64,000 nt of DNA, from the NCBI GenBank assembly GCA_913061465.1, contig CAJXSU010000002.1, positions 1 through 64,000 of the forward strand, given 5' to 3'. This DNA is from an uncultured Flavobacterium sp. (GTDB lineage Bacteria > Bacteroidota > Bacteroidia > Flavobacteriales > Flavobacteriaceae). How positions within the stretch are numbered: position 1 is the stretch's first letter; every line of letters begins with the position of its first letter. The position numbers were made by a program, and so were the translations under genes. Under the pieces are notes generated by a model. The model was not told where the DNA came from. It saw only the letters and a program-made list of their open reading frames with translations, and did not search any database. Below, one piece after another: positions 8,546-16,373 of this stretch.

Positions 8546-8680
8546 TTAATCGAATAAACTTGCCATAATATTTTCAGCCTGATTCCAAAGGAATAATACT
8601 AATATTAAAAGCATAATTAAGATGAGACCTTTTTTAGGTTTTGATGCTCTTCGTCTACCAAATTTTCTTTGAAATTTCAT
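8546..8680 (-). CDS. Small basic single-pass membrane protein, 44 residues
   Basis: A short gene easily missed by length cut-offs. The ATG at 8680 opens 44 codons ending in TAA. The N-terminus is strongly basic (MKFQRKFGRRRASKPKKG), followed by a hydrophobic stretch LILIMLLILVLFLW (about residues 20-33) and a short polar tail NQAENIMASLFD. That is the layout of a type II single-pass inner-membrane protein with its N-terminus in the cytoplasm. The RRR-rich head could bind nucleic acid or anionic lipid. It lies on the same strand as mnmD upstream and ruvC downstream, with 70 nt and about 275 nt gaps. I do not recognise a family; the amino-acid pattern looks constrained rather than random. Confidence 0.65.
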   Translation of the reverse strand: MKFQRKFGRRRASKPKKGLILIMLLILVLFLWNQAENIMASLFD

Positions 8681-8750
8681 GGTTGTTTTTTGTTAAGCAC
8701 TAAGGTAGAAATTTAGATTCAATAAATATATTATTGAAACCTTAGAAATA

Positions 8751-9413
8751 TTATATTTTTAAGGCTCGCAACATTTCTCGTTTTCCAGGAGGACCAGGTA
8801 ATCTTTCTACGCTAAAACCAACAGATTGCATCGCTCTTCTAACACTTCCTTTAGCTGCATATGTAACCAATACCCCTTTTGATTTTAGAGCTATAAACAT
8901 TTTTAAAAAAATTTCCTCAGTCCATAATTCTGGCTGAACTCGCGCACCAAAAGCATCAAAATAAATAACATCAAACTTATTTTCATCATCAATTTCATGA
9001 AAAAATTGTTTTCTCTTTAAAAGAGAAAATTTAGAAGTAATTTGGTGTTTCTTGTCCCAAGAACACGAATGAAATGATTCAAAAATTTCAGCAAATTGAG
9101 TTGCACCTAACTCACTAACATAATTTAATTTTAACAGTTCTTCTTTAAGAATAGGGAAGGCCTCTACTCCAATATAATCAATGAACATTTCCTTTTCTTG
9201 TGCTTGTAAAAACGTCATAAAACTATTTAAACCAGTTCCAAAACCAATTTCTAAAACAGTTATTTCATTAGTAGTTTTATAATTTAATCCGTGTTGGATA
9301 TAAACATGATTAGCTTCCTGAATAGCACCATGGATGGAATGGTATTGCTCATTCCATTCAGGAATATGAATGGTAGTTGATCCATCTGAAGTTGTTATAA
9401 TTTCTCTTTTCAA
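8751..9413 (-). CDS. mnmD: tRNA (5-methylaminomethyl-2-thiouridine)(34) methyltransferase MnmD
   Basis: A 220-residue SAM-dependent methyltransferase equal to the N-terminal half of E. coli MnmC, without the FAD oxidase half. The SAM loop GFGTG is at residues 57-61 after the strand TVLEI. The DVIYFDAFGARVQPELWTEEIF segment is characteristic of the MnmC methyltransferase domain. It would complete mnm5s2U34 synthesis in tRNA. Stand-alone MnmD is the usual form in Bacteroidota. A 20-nt gap separates it from the DUF4920 lipoprotein gene upstream on the same strand. Confidence 0.88.
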   Translation of the reverse strand: MKREIITTSDGSTTIHIPEWNEQYHSIHGAIQEANHVYIQHGLNYKTTNEITVLEIGFGTGLNSFMTFLQAQEKEMFIDYIGVEAFPILKEELLKLNYVSELGATQFAEIFESFHSCSWDKKHQITSKFSLLKRKQFFHEIDDENKFDVIYFDAFGARVQPELWTEEIFLKMFIALKSKGVLVTYAAKGSVRRAMQSVGFSVERLPGPPGKREMLRALKI

Positions 9414-9433
9414 GGATGTGGAGCTAATACTTA

Positions 9434-9940
9434 TTACTTTTTTAACAAAACACCATTAGCTTCAAAGGCAAACTCCATAGCAGGTTCAGTAATGTCAGCG
9501 ATTTCCTCAGGTGATTTACCTGCGTCTTCAGCATAATGTTTTAAATCTGCTACAGACACTTCATTTACAAATGCCTTACCGGCAACAATTACTTCTTTTC
9601 CAGCAGCATCTAAAGGCATGAAAAAACCATAATCTTTAAATCGAACCATAATAGTTTCATCATCATTACCAGCTGGTAATGTCATCCAACATCCTTTTTT
9701 AGTACAAACATCTTTAATATTGGCATTAAATTTTAAATTGATGGTGTCTCCTAATTTTAATGCTTTATAATTTAATAAAGCGTCATTAGATGATAAATAA
9801 TCTAGAGTAGATAGGGAATCTCCAAAACTGCTATAAGTAGTATTTTCTTCTATTTTATTTTCTTTATTAGTATCATTTTTAGCCGAATTACAAGCTGCAA
9901 TTGCAAAAGACAACAACAAAACTATTCCTATTTTTTTCAT
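9434..9940 (-). CDS. DUF4920 family lipoprotein
   Basis: A lipoprotein of 168 residues if translation starts at the methionine encoded at 9938-9940. That start gives a clean signal peptide, MKKIGIVLLLSFAIAAC, with a lipobox and the modified cysteine at C17. The reading frame extends ten codons further upstream, but that would put a polar stretch before the signal and is unlikely. The mature domain contains IKDVCTKKGCWMTLP and FKDYGFFMPL, the core of DUF4920, with a CxxxGCW motif suggestive of metal or redox chemistry. The function is unknown. It is divergent from ilvE. Confidence 0.8.
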   Translation of the reverse strand: MKKIGIVLLLSFAIAACNSAKNDTNKENKIEENTTYSSFGDSLSTLDYLSSNDALLNYKALKLGDTINLKFNANIKDVCTKKGCWMTLPAGNDDETIMVRFKDYGFFMPLDAAGKEVIVAGKAFVNEVSVADLKHYAEDAGKSPEEIADITEPAMEFAFEANGVLLKK

Positions 9941-10032
9941 ATCAAAATAATTTAATTTTATACAAATCAAAGATAGTTGTTAAAATAAAAACTAGGAGTG
10001 CTTTTTTACTTAAAAAAACAAACAATTTTGTT

Positions 10033-10040
10033 TACATTTG
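10033..10040 (+). promoter_or_regulatory. Probable -7 promoter element for ilvE
   Basis: TACATTTG matches the Bacteroidota -7 consensus TAnnTTTG and lies 24 nt before the ilvE start codon. A TTG trinucleotide occurs nearby but not at the normal -33 spacing, so only the -7 half is supported. Confidence 0.45.
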
Positions 10041-10063
10041 TTTTAATACACTTATAATTTAGC

Positions 10064-11119
10064 ATGGCTACTGATATCATAATTAAACCCGTAAAAGATT
10101 CTAAAATCGGTAATGTAGACTTTAGTAATTTACCTTTTGGAAAAGTTTTTTCTGATCACATTTTTCAATGTGAATACTCTAATGGTGTCTGGCAAAATCC
10201 AACCATTAAACCCAACGAACCCATTCTCCTTAATCCTTCAGCAAAAATATTTCATTATGGCCAATCTATCTTTGAGGGAATGAAAGCTTATAAAGATGAT
10301 AATGGGGAGGTTTTTTTATTTAGACCAGAAGAAAATTACAACCGTTTAAATCTTTCTGCAAAACGTTTAATGATGCCTGAAATTCCAAAGGAATTATTTA
10401 TGGATGGCTTAAAAAAATTACTGGAAATAGATAGTGATTGGATTCCTAGAACTGAGGGAAGTTCATTGTATGTTCGTCCTTTTATGTTTGCATCTGGCGA
10501 AGGACTTCATGCATCTCCAGCAGATTCTTATACTTTTATTATCTCTACAGCCCCTTCGGGTGCATACTTTTCTGGTAAAGTGACTGTTTTAATTGAAGAG
10601 AAATATGCTAGAGCTGCGAATGGAGGAGTTGGTTTTGCAAAAGCAGGCGGAAATTATGCTGCCCAATTCTACCCTACCCAACTAGCTATTGAAAAAGGAT
10701 ACAATCAGGTAATTTGGACTGATGACAACTCACATCAATTTATTGAAGAAGCTGGAGCTATGAATATTTTTATTCGTATTGGAGAAGTTTTAATTACCAG
10801 TCCAACAAATGATAGGATTCTAGATGGAATTACACGTAAAAGTATTTTACAAATTGCTAAAGATCATAATATTCCCATCGAAGTTCGAAAAATCTCTGTC
10901 AGTGAAGTTATTCAAGCTGCTAAAGATGGTGAACTGAATGAAATGTTTGGAGCTGGAACAGCAGCTGTAGTTTCTCCAATAGCAGGTTTTGGTTATCAAG
11001 GAGTAGATTATGAATTACCAGAATTAAATAACACTTATTCTTCTTTATTTAAAAAGAAAATTACAGCCATTCAAACCAATAAATCCAAAGACCCTTATGG
11101 TTGGAGAGTTAAAGTTTAA
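10064..11119 (+). CDS. ilvE: Branched-chain amino-acid aminotransferase
   Basis: A 351-residue class IV PLP aminotransferase, type II IlvE by length. The PLP lysine is K193 in GFAKAGGNYA. Other family marks are FHYGQSIFEGMKAY near residue 65, EEAGAMNIF, and DGITRKSIL. It transfers amino groups between valine, leucine or isoleucine and 2-oxoglutarate, in both biosynthesis and breakdown. The PqqB-like lipoprotein gene starts 3 nt after its stop, so they form a two-gene unit. The gene is divergent from the DUF4920 gene, with promoters sharing about 120 nt. Confidence 0.95.
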   Translation: MATDIIIKPVKDSKIGNVDFSNLPFGKVFSDHIFQCEYSNGVWQNPTIKPNEPILLNPSAKIFHYGQSIFEGMKAYKDDNGEVFLFRPEENYNRLNLSAKRLMMPEIPKELFMDGLKKLLEIDSDWIPRTEGSSLYVRPFMFASGEGLHASPADSYTFIISTAPSGAYFSGKVTVLIEEKYARAANGGVGFAKAGGNYAAQFYPTQLAIEKGYNQVIWTDDNSHQFIEEAGAMNIFIRIGEVLITSPTNDRILDGITRKSILQIAKDHNIPIEVRKISVSEVIQAAKDGELNEMFGAGTAAVVSPIAGFGYQGVDYELPELNNTYSSLFKKKITAIQTNKSKDPYGWRVKV

Positions 11120-11122
11120 GTT

Positions 11123-12070
11123 TTGAAAAAATTATGTTCTTTTGCTGTATTCGTTATGTTTGTAATTGGATGTACAAACAAGGATACAACCCTAGATAAA
11201 ATAAACAAATCAACTCAATACATTACAGTTTTAGGTACTGCCCAAGATGGTGGTTTCCCTCATATTGGTTGCCAAAAAAAATGTTGTGATGACTATTACA
11301 AAGGCAATCTCCCTAAACAGCATGTAGTTTCTTTGGGGCTAGTTGACAAGGAAGCAAATCAAAAATTCTTATTTGAAGCAACTCCAGATATTTCCACTCA
11401 ATTAGCAGATTTAGAAAAAAATCATTTAAAAACAAGTACCATTATAGACGGTGTATTTATAACCCATGCTCATATGGGACATTATGCTGGATTATTATAT
11501 TTTGGAAAAGAAGCACTCGGGAAAAAAGATATCCGTGTTTTTTCGATGCCAAAAATGAAAAATTTCCTAATCAATAACGGACCTTGGAGTCAGTTAGTAA
11601 CCTCACAAAATATTGTATTTGAGGACTTAAAAAAAGACAGTATTATACCTCTTAGTAACACATTAAAAGTTACTCCTTTTCTTGTTCCTCATAGAGATGA
11701 ATTTTCAGAAACTGTGGGGTATAAAATTGAAGGGAAAAACAAATCAGCTCTGTTTATTCCAGACATAAATAAATGGAGTTTATGGGAAAAAAATATTGTG
11801 GAGGAAGTTAAAAAAGTTGATTATGCATTTTTAGATGCTACCTTTTTTAAAGAAGGAGAAATTAATAGGCCCATGAGTGAAGTACCTCATCCATTCATTG
11901 AAGAAACAGTTGACTTATTTAAAAATGAATCTTTAACAACAAAAAATAAAGTAATTTTTATTCATTTTAATCATACTAACCCAGCTTTACAAACCAGTTC
12001 TAAAGAAAGAAAAGAACTAACCTTATTAGGATATAAATTCGCAACAGAAGGGCAACGTTTTAAACTCTAA
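11123..12070 (+). CDS. PqqB-like metallo-beta-lactamase-fold lipoprotein
   Basis: A 315-residue MBL-fold protein reading from a TTG start 3 nt after ilvE. The first residues, MKKLCSFAVFVMFVIGC, form a lipoprotein signal with the lipid-attached cysteine at C17. The mature part begins with LGTAQDGGFPHIGCQKKCC, resembling PqqB, and carries THAHMGHYAG (114-123). In the canonical HxHxDH motif the aspartate is replaced by G119, so the second metal site may be altered. Further conserved histidines are in VPHRDEFSETVGY and HFNHTNP. No other pqq gene is present, so a role in PQQ synthesis is not supported. The protein is probably a periplasmic or envelope hydrolase. Confidence 0.78.
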   Translation: MKKLCSFAVFVMFVIGCTNKDTTLDKINKSTQYITVLGTAQDGGFPHIGCQKKCCDDYYKGNLPKQHVVSLGLVDKEANQKFLFEATPDISTQLADLEKNHLKTSTIIDGVFITHAHMGHYAGLLYFGKEALGKKDIRVFSMPKMKNFLINNGPWSQLVTSQNIVFEDLKKDSIIPLSNTLKVTPFLVPHRDEFSETVGYKIEGKNKSALFIPDINKWSLWEKNIVEEVKKVDYAFLDATFFKEGEINRPMSEVPHPFIEETVDLFKNESLTTKNKVIFIHFNHTNPALQTSSKERKELTLLGYKFATEGQRFKL

Positions 12071-12114
12071 ATAATAGCCATAGAAATATCTCTCTTTGGC
12101 TGTTAGTTTATCAC

Positions 12115-12501
12115 TTATTTTTCTAAAATTTCACCAATATTTGGTTTAAAGTAATTAGGCCCTTTTAAAACTTTTCCATCTTCACGAAAAATTGGATGCC
12201 CATCCTCCCCTAATTTACTCATATTACTTCGCTGAATTTCATCAAAAACTTCCGCAATCTTGTATTGCATTCCGTGCTCAATAATAGTTCCAGCTAAAAT
12301 ATATAACATATCTCCTAAGGCGTCTGCAACCTCTACTAAATCATTTGCATTTGCAGCTTCTAAATATTCCTCATTTTCTTCTTTCATCAAGTTAAAACGA
12401 AGTAAATTTTTAGCTGCTCCAAGGTCTGCTGTTGGTTCATGTTTAATTCCTAACTTAAATGCTGAATGAAATTCGTGAACAGCGTCTGTATATTTTTTCA
12501 T
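12115..12501 (-). CDS. MazG-like nucleotide pyrophosphohydrolase
   Basis: A 128-residue all-alpha NTP pyrophosphohydrolase. The metal-binding pattern EExxE then ExxD is visible as E41, E42, E45 and E57, D60 in KEENEEYLEAANANDLVEVADALGD. That pattern is shared by MazG, HisE and dCTPase-like proteins. The C-terminal half (MSKLGEDGHPIFREDGKVLKG) is typical of stand-alone phage and bacterial MazG-like proteins. It probably hydrolyses a non-canonical or excess NTP to NMP and PPi; the substrate is not readable. An SDR gene lies 19 nt upstream on the same strand. Confidence 0.82.
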   Translation of the reverse strand: MKKYTDAVHEFHSAFKLGIKHEPTADLGAAKNLLRFNLMKEENEEYLEAANANDLVEVADALGDMLYILAGTIIEHGMQYKIAEVFDEIQRSNMSKLGEDGHPIFREDGKVLKGPNYFKPNIGEILEK

Positions 12502-12520
12502 GTTTTATATAAGTATTATT

Positions 12521-13243
12521 TTAAATCATTTTTTTAAGAAGACTGGCTGGGGCTATTTTTAAAATAAAAGCAATCAATCTCCAACGTTTAGAAATGTAAG
12601 CAACTCTTTTCTTTTTCTTAATCGCTGTATAAATTTGTTTTGTTGCTTTTTCAAGAGAAACCATCCAAAAAATACCATCTCCTAATGCCATTGCTGTATT
12701 TACAAATCCTGGACGAATATCAGTAATAAAGACTTTATTTGATTTGATGGTTTTTGTTTTCATGTACAGACTTTCTAAATATGCTTTTTGATAAGCCTTT
12801 GATGAAAAATAAGCTGGTGCTCCTCTATTTCCTCTGATGGAAGCTATAGAGGTAATTCCTACCAAATGACCAAAACCTTGATTTCTGAATAAATTAAATG
12901 ATAAATCATACAACTTGGTAACTCCTACTACATTTGTAAAGATGGTTTCTTCCTCTTTATCCCAAGCTAACGCTGGGTTAATATGACCTACTCCAGAGGA
13001 TTGTATGATAATGTCTATTGTAGTAAACTCTTTAATAATTTCATTGAACGCATTTTCTACCTCATCTACTTTTTGAATGTCATTTTGAACAACATAAATC
13101 TGATTAGAATATTGTTTTTTAAGTGCTTCTAACTTCTCTAATCTTCTTCCAGTGATCGCCACTTTATATCCGTCTTTGAGTAAAAGTTTAGATATTTCTC
13201 TACCAATACCAGAAGTTGCACCAAAAACAATTGCAGTTTTCAT
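12521..13243 (-). CDS. Short-chain dehydrogenase/reductase
   Basis: A 240-residue classical SDR. The cofactor loop GATSGIG is at residues 8-14, the catalytic YxxxK is Y145-K149 in PAYFSSKAY, and the catalytic serine is S132 or S135 in ITSIASI. The basic residues GRRLEK after the second strand favour NADPH. The C-terminus is basic and hydrophobic (ISKRWRLIAFILKIAP), possibly membrane-associated. The substrate is unknown. It is divergent from the small membrane protein gene that starts 34 nt away and probably cotranscribed with the MazG-like gene. Confidence 0.88.
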   Translation of the reverse strand: MKTAIVFGATSGIGREISKLLLKDGYKVAITGRRLEKLEALKKQYSNQIYVVQNDIQKVDEVENAFNEIIKEFTTIDIIIQSSGVGHINPALAWDKEEETIFTNVVGVTKLYDLSFNLFRNQGFGHLVGITSIASIRGNRGAPAYFSSKAYQKAYLESLYMKTKTIKSNKVFITDIRPGFVNTAMALGDGIFWMVSLEKATKQIYTAIKKKKRVAYISKRWRLIAFILKIAPASLLKKMI

Positions 13244-13276
13244 TTAATTCGTAATTTTGTTAAAAATACATAATTT

Positions 13277-13474
13277 ATGTTTACAAAAGGCCGAATCATT
13301 TTTGCTATTATTTTTATCATTTCTTTTATTATTTTTATGGTAATTTCTTATAGGAAAGATGCTAAAAACCATAAAGTATATTATAAAAATACAGCCATAA
13401 AAGTAGCAATATATGGCACAATAGCTATAATCATTTTTGTTGGTCTTAGACTTGTGACTGCATATTTATTATAG
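13277..13474 (+). CDS. Small two-pass membrane protein, 65 residues
   Basis: A 65-residue protein with two hydrophobic segments, about residues 7-24 (IIFAIIFIISFIIFMVIS) and 43-63, joined by a basic loop RKDAKNHKVYYKN. The start ATG sits 34 nt from the divergent SDR gene, and a strong terminator lies 15 nt after the stop. That compact, well-punctuated setting supports a real gene. I know no function; similar short two-pass proteins are common in Flavobacteriaceae. Confidence 0.72.
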   Translation: MFTKGRIIFAIIFIISFIIFMVISYRKDAKNHKVYYKNTAIKVAIYGTIAIIIFVGLRLVTAYLL

Positions 13475-13488
13475 TGATTTCATTAAAA

Positions 13489-13520
13489 AAAAATCTCCGA
13501 GCTTATACTCGGAGATTTTT
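13489..13520. terminator. Bidirectional Rho-independent terminator
   Basis: A 13-base-pair stem (AAAAATCTCCGAG at 13489-13501 with its complement at 13508-13520) closes a 6-nt loop. The A-tract on one side and T-tract on the other serve both converging genes, the small membrane protein and the DPP III-type peptidase. Confidence 0.9.
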
Positions 13521-13545
13521 TATTGAATTCATAGAAAAAGTCTTT

Positions 13546-15558
13546 TTAATTTTCAGAATTCAAAAAACTGTAATTTTTTGAGTAAGATAGCATTTGTTCT
13601 TCAAAATCTTTTGGTTGAACTAAAGTAATATTAGTAATAATTCCCTCTGAATCTTTTACCAAATTTAAAATTGGATTTACAAAACCGCTGTAGGGTGCTG
13701 ATGTAAATTGCTTGTTTCGTTCAATAACTTCGGCATGAATTTCTTGATCTACTTTAACACCATATCCCTCTACCAATATTTTTGCAGCATCAAAATCTCC
13801 CTCTGATTTTATTCGCTGTGCTTCTTTTAATAAGCGTCCAAAAATAGTGCGAAGTTTTACGTAATCATTTACTTTAAAAAAAGTTTTTCCGTCTTTGGTA
13901 ACCTTTTCTATGACATTATCTTTCAATCCTTGTTCATAAGACCAAGCAGAAACCCATTGTCTGTTAACCATATGATCTTCCTCTAAATCATTCCCTAACT
14001 CTATTCTAATTAATTGTGTAATTAAACCATTTCTTATATAACCGTCATAGGCTGCTTTTCCTAACTCTTCCCAATTATCAGTTAACCCCAATTCTTGTAA
14101 TTTTGGATCCATTAAATAATACAACCCAACTAAATCTGCTCTCCCTTCCTCCATGGTTGATGCATAATTTTGAAGAGTTTCTTTTGGTTGACCAATTCCT
14201 TCATTGATAACTCCAGATGCATGTCCTACTACTTCGTGCAATGCTGTGTGAAGTTTATCTGAAATTTGCCCATATTTTTCTTCCAATCTTATTTCTTCTT
14301 CATCATAAGCGAATTCATTCAATCTTCCAGAACCTCCAGCATTATTATATGCTCCAGTAATATTACCCAAAGAAACAGATTTAGAACCATGCTGCTGCCT
14401 GATCCAATTATTATTCGGCAAATTAACACCTATTGGTGTACTGGGTGAAGCATCACCAGCTTCACCAGCTACATTAACTGTTTTATATGAAACACCTACC
14501 ACTTTTTCTTTTTTATGAGCTGGATCTAAAGGAGAATTGTCTTCAAACCATTGGGCATTATCCGATAAAACAGCCATCTTTCGGGACATATCAAAATCTT
14601 TAATTTCTACAATTGTTTCATAAGAACCTCTATATCCCTTAGGGTCATTATAAACCTCTATAAATCCGTTGATCCAGTCTATATTTCCTTCTGTAGAAGT
14701 AACCCATGCTATACAATATTGATCCCAAACGTCTAAACTTCCGGTTTTATAATATTCAATTAACAAACCTATGGCTTTTGCTTGATTATCATTTTCTGCA
14801 ACTGTTTGTGCTTTTTCTAACCACCCTATAATTTGATCTATAGCATTACCATACATTGCTCCAGACTTCCACACTTTTTCAACCAACACTCCGTTTTCTC
14901 GAACTAATTTTGAATTCAATCCCGCTTCTATTGGCATTCCTTCTGGACCTCTATATGCAGTTTTATAAAAATCTGTTACATCTTTATCTGTAATATCTGA
15001 ACCATAGAAATTGATAGCTGAAGATAAGATGTTATCAACACCCTCTTTCTTATTTACCTTTTTAGAATCTACATCATTGAATAAAACAGCTATAACCTCC
15101 TCAGCTAGCTCTGTATTTGATTTTTTTAATAAATCTGTTTCAAAATACTCACGTGTAAAATCCGGTTTAATTTTATCATTTGAGTAATGGTGATGAATTC
15201 CATTAGAAAACCAAACTCTTTTTAAATAAACTTTAAAAGCTTTGTAATCTTCAGACGCTTTGTTTCCCGTATAGTTTGCATTGATATTTTCAAGAGCTAC
15301 TCTTATTTTTAAATTATGTTTATAATTCTGATCCCACATAATATCTCTACCTGCTAAACCAGCTTGAGTTAAATAATAAACCAATGATTTTTCTTTAAGA
15401 CTTAACTCTTCAAATCCGGGTACTTTGTAACGAAGTACTTTAATGTCGGCAAATTGTTCTACTAGGTGATTAAATTTGGTTTCTTTTTGCTCATTATTAG
15501 TGCAAGAAAATAAGATTCCACTAATCAGGAACAAGTAGATGATTTGTTTTAATTTCAT
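13546..15558 (-). CDS. Dipeptidyl-peptidase III family zinc metallopeptidase, lipoprotein (M49)
   Basis: A 670-residue M49 peptidase if translated from the methionine encoded at 15556-15558, which gives the lipoprotein signal MKLKQIIYLFLISGILFSC. The frame is open for 33 more codons upstream, but these are polar and asparagine-rich and would mask the signal. The zinc motif HEVVGH is at residues 441-446 and the third zinc ligand is in EEGRAD (470-475). The 29-residue spacing is like that of Bacteroides DPP III rather than the longer human enzyme. It should cleave dipeptides from short peptides at the cell envelope, consistent with a peptide-feeding lifestyle. Confidence 0.88.
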   Translation of the reverse strand: MKLKQIIYLFLISGILFSCTNNEQKETKFNHLVEQFADIKVLRYKVPGFEELSLKEKSLVYYLTQAGLAGRDIMWDQNYKHNLKIRVALENINANYTGNKASEDYKAFKVYLKRVWFSNGIHHHYSNDKIKPDFTREYFETDLLKKSNTELAEEVIAVLFNDVDSKKVNKKEGVDNILSSAINFYGSDITDKDVTDFYKTAYRGPEGMPIEAGLNSKLVRENGVLVEKVWKSGAMYGNAIDQIIGWLEKAQTVAENDNQAKAIGLLIEYYKTGSLDVWDQYCIAWVTSTEGNIDWINGFIEVYNDPKGYRGSYETIVEIKDFDMSRKMAVLSDNAQWFEDNSPLDPAHKKEKVVGVSYKTVNVAGEAGDASPSTPIGVNLPNNNWIRQQHGSKSVSLGNITGAYNNAGGSGRLNEFAYDEEEIRLEEKYGQISDKLHTALHEVVGHASGVINEGIGQPKETLQNYASTMEEGRADLVGLYYLMDPKLQELGLTDNWEELGKAAYDGYIRNGLITQLIRIELGNDLEEDHMVNRQWVSAWSYEQGLKDNVIEKVTKDGKTFFKVNDYVKLRTIFGRLLKEAQRIKSEGDFDAAKILVEGYGVKVDQEIHAEVIERNKQFTSAPYSGFVNPILNLVKDSEGIITNITLVQPKDFEEQMLSYSKNYSFLNSEN

Positions 15559-15605
15559 GTGTATTCTATTTTGATTTTGGTTGTTAAATGTACAAATTTT
15601 ATGTA

Positions 15606-16373
15606 TTATGTTGTTTGTGATTTCAGTTGTCTTCTGATGTTCTTGAATCTTTTCCATGTCTTTCTGTTAATTTGAGTGTAGAGTACAAAACAGCCCACAT
15701 CTAACAGGAAATAAAAAAGACTAATTCCACTTGGCGGATTATGACTTTTAAATAGTGGCAAAACCCCAAAGGCTGAATCAGGCCATGACCAAACTTCATA
15801 GGCGGTACCTCCAATTTCTAAAACAGCAACAACAATATACATTGTTAAAAAAAACAATTGATCTTTGGGTCTATTGATCAATATCATAAATACAAAAATT
15901 GTCATCAAAAAACCAAAAATATCATTGAAAGCAAAAAGGTAAAACAAGGCAAATAATGAAATGATTATGGTCAGTAATCTTACAATTTGTTTTTGGTGTT
16001 TCCTAACAATGGATGCTTTTGAAAAAGTATAAGTTCTTGCATATACTGCTGCGTGTCCGAATGGAATGTAAAATGGAAGATTAGAAAGTCTATAGGTATA
16101 CATGTCTAGTACAATAGAAAATAAGTACTCTCCTGCAAATCCAATTATTACTGCATAAATCATTAATTGTCTTGTTCGCTTTACAGATCTTATGTATAAT
16201 AAGAAAAAAGCGATTAACATAAAACTGTTTGTAATTGTTTGTGCGTTCGGATAGATGGATGCGAAATCCATTCCATCAAAATATAAAGCAAGTACAAATA
16301 AGAATAGTAATCCAATTCTCCGATTAAAAACTGCAAGAATTTTTAATCGATCAACTTTTGAAATTCCTACCAT
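15606..16373 (-). CDS. Polytopic membrane protein of unknown function
   Basis: A 255-residue protein with about six or seven hydrophobic segments. Recognisable conserved-looking loops are GEYLFSIVLDMYTYR, FYIPFGHAAVYARTY and NPPSGISLFYFLLDVG. The glutamate, histidine and aspartate lying at membrane borders could form an active or binding site. I do not recognise a named family. The M24 peptidase gene upstream ends exactly where this one starts, sharing one base, so the two are translationally coupled. The C-terminus is basic and cytoplasmic. Confidence 0.7.
   Translation of the reverse strand: MVGISKVDRLKILAVFNRRIGLLFLFVLALYFDGMDFASIYPNAQTITNSFMLIAFFLLYIRSVKRTRQLMIYAVIIGFAGEYLFSIVLDMYTYRLSNLPFYIPFGHAAVYARTYTFSKASIVRKHQKQIVRLLTIIISLFALFYLFAFNDIFGFLMTIFVFMILINRPKDQLFFLTMYIVVAVLEIGGTAYEVWSWPDSAFGVLPLFKSHNPPSGISLFYFLLDVGCFVLYTQINRKTWKRFKNIRRQLKSQTT

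Noticed and set aside
12071-12114. A weak AGCCA/TGGCT hairpin between the PqqB-like and MazG-like genes
   Set aside because: The stem is only five base pairs with a loop of about 16 nt and no T-run, so it is not a convincing terminator.
15559-15657. Upstream extension of the DPP III lipoprotein frame
   Set aside because: The 33 extra residues are polar and would bury a good lipoprotein signal peptide that starts at 15558.
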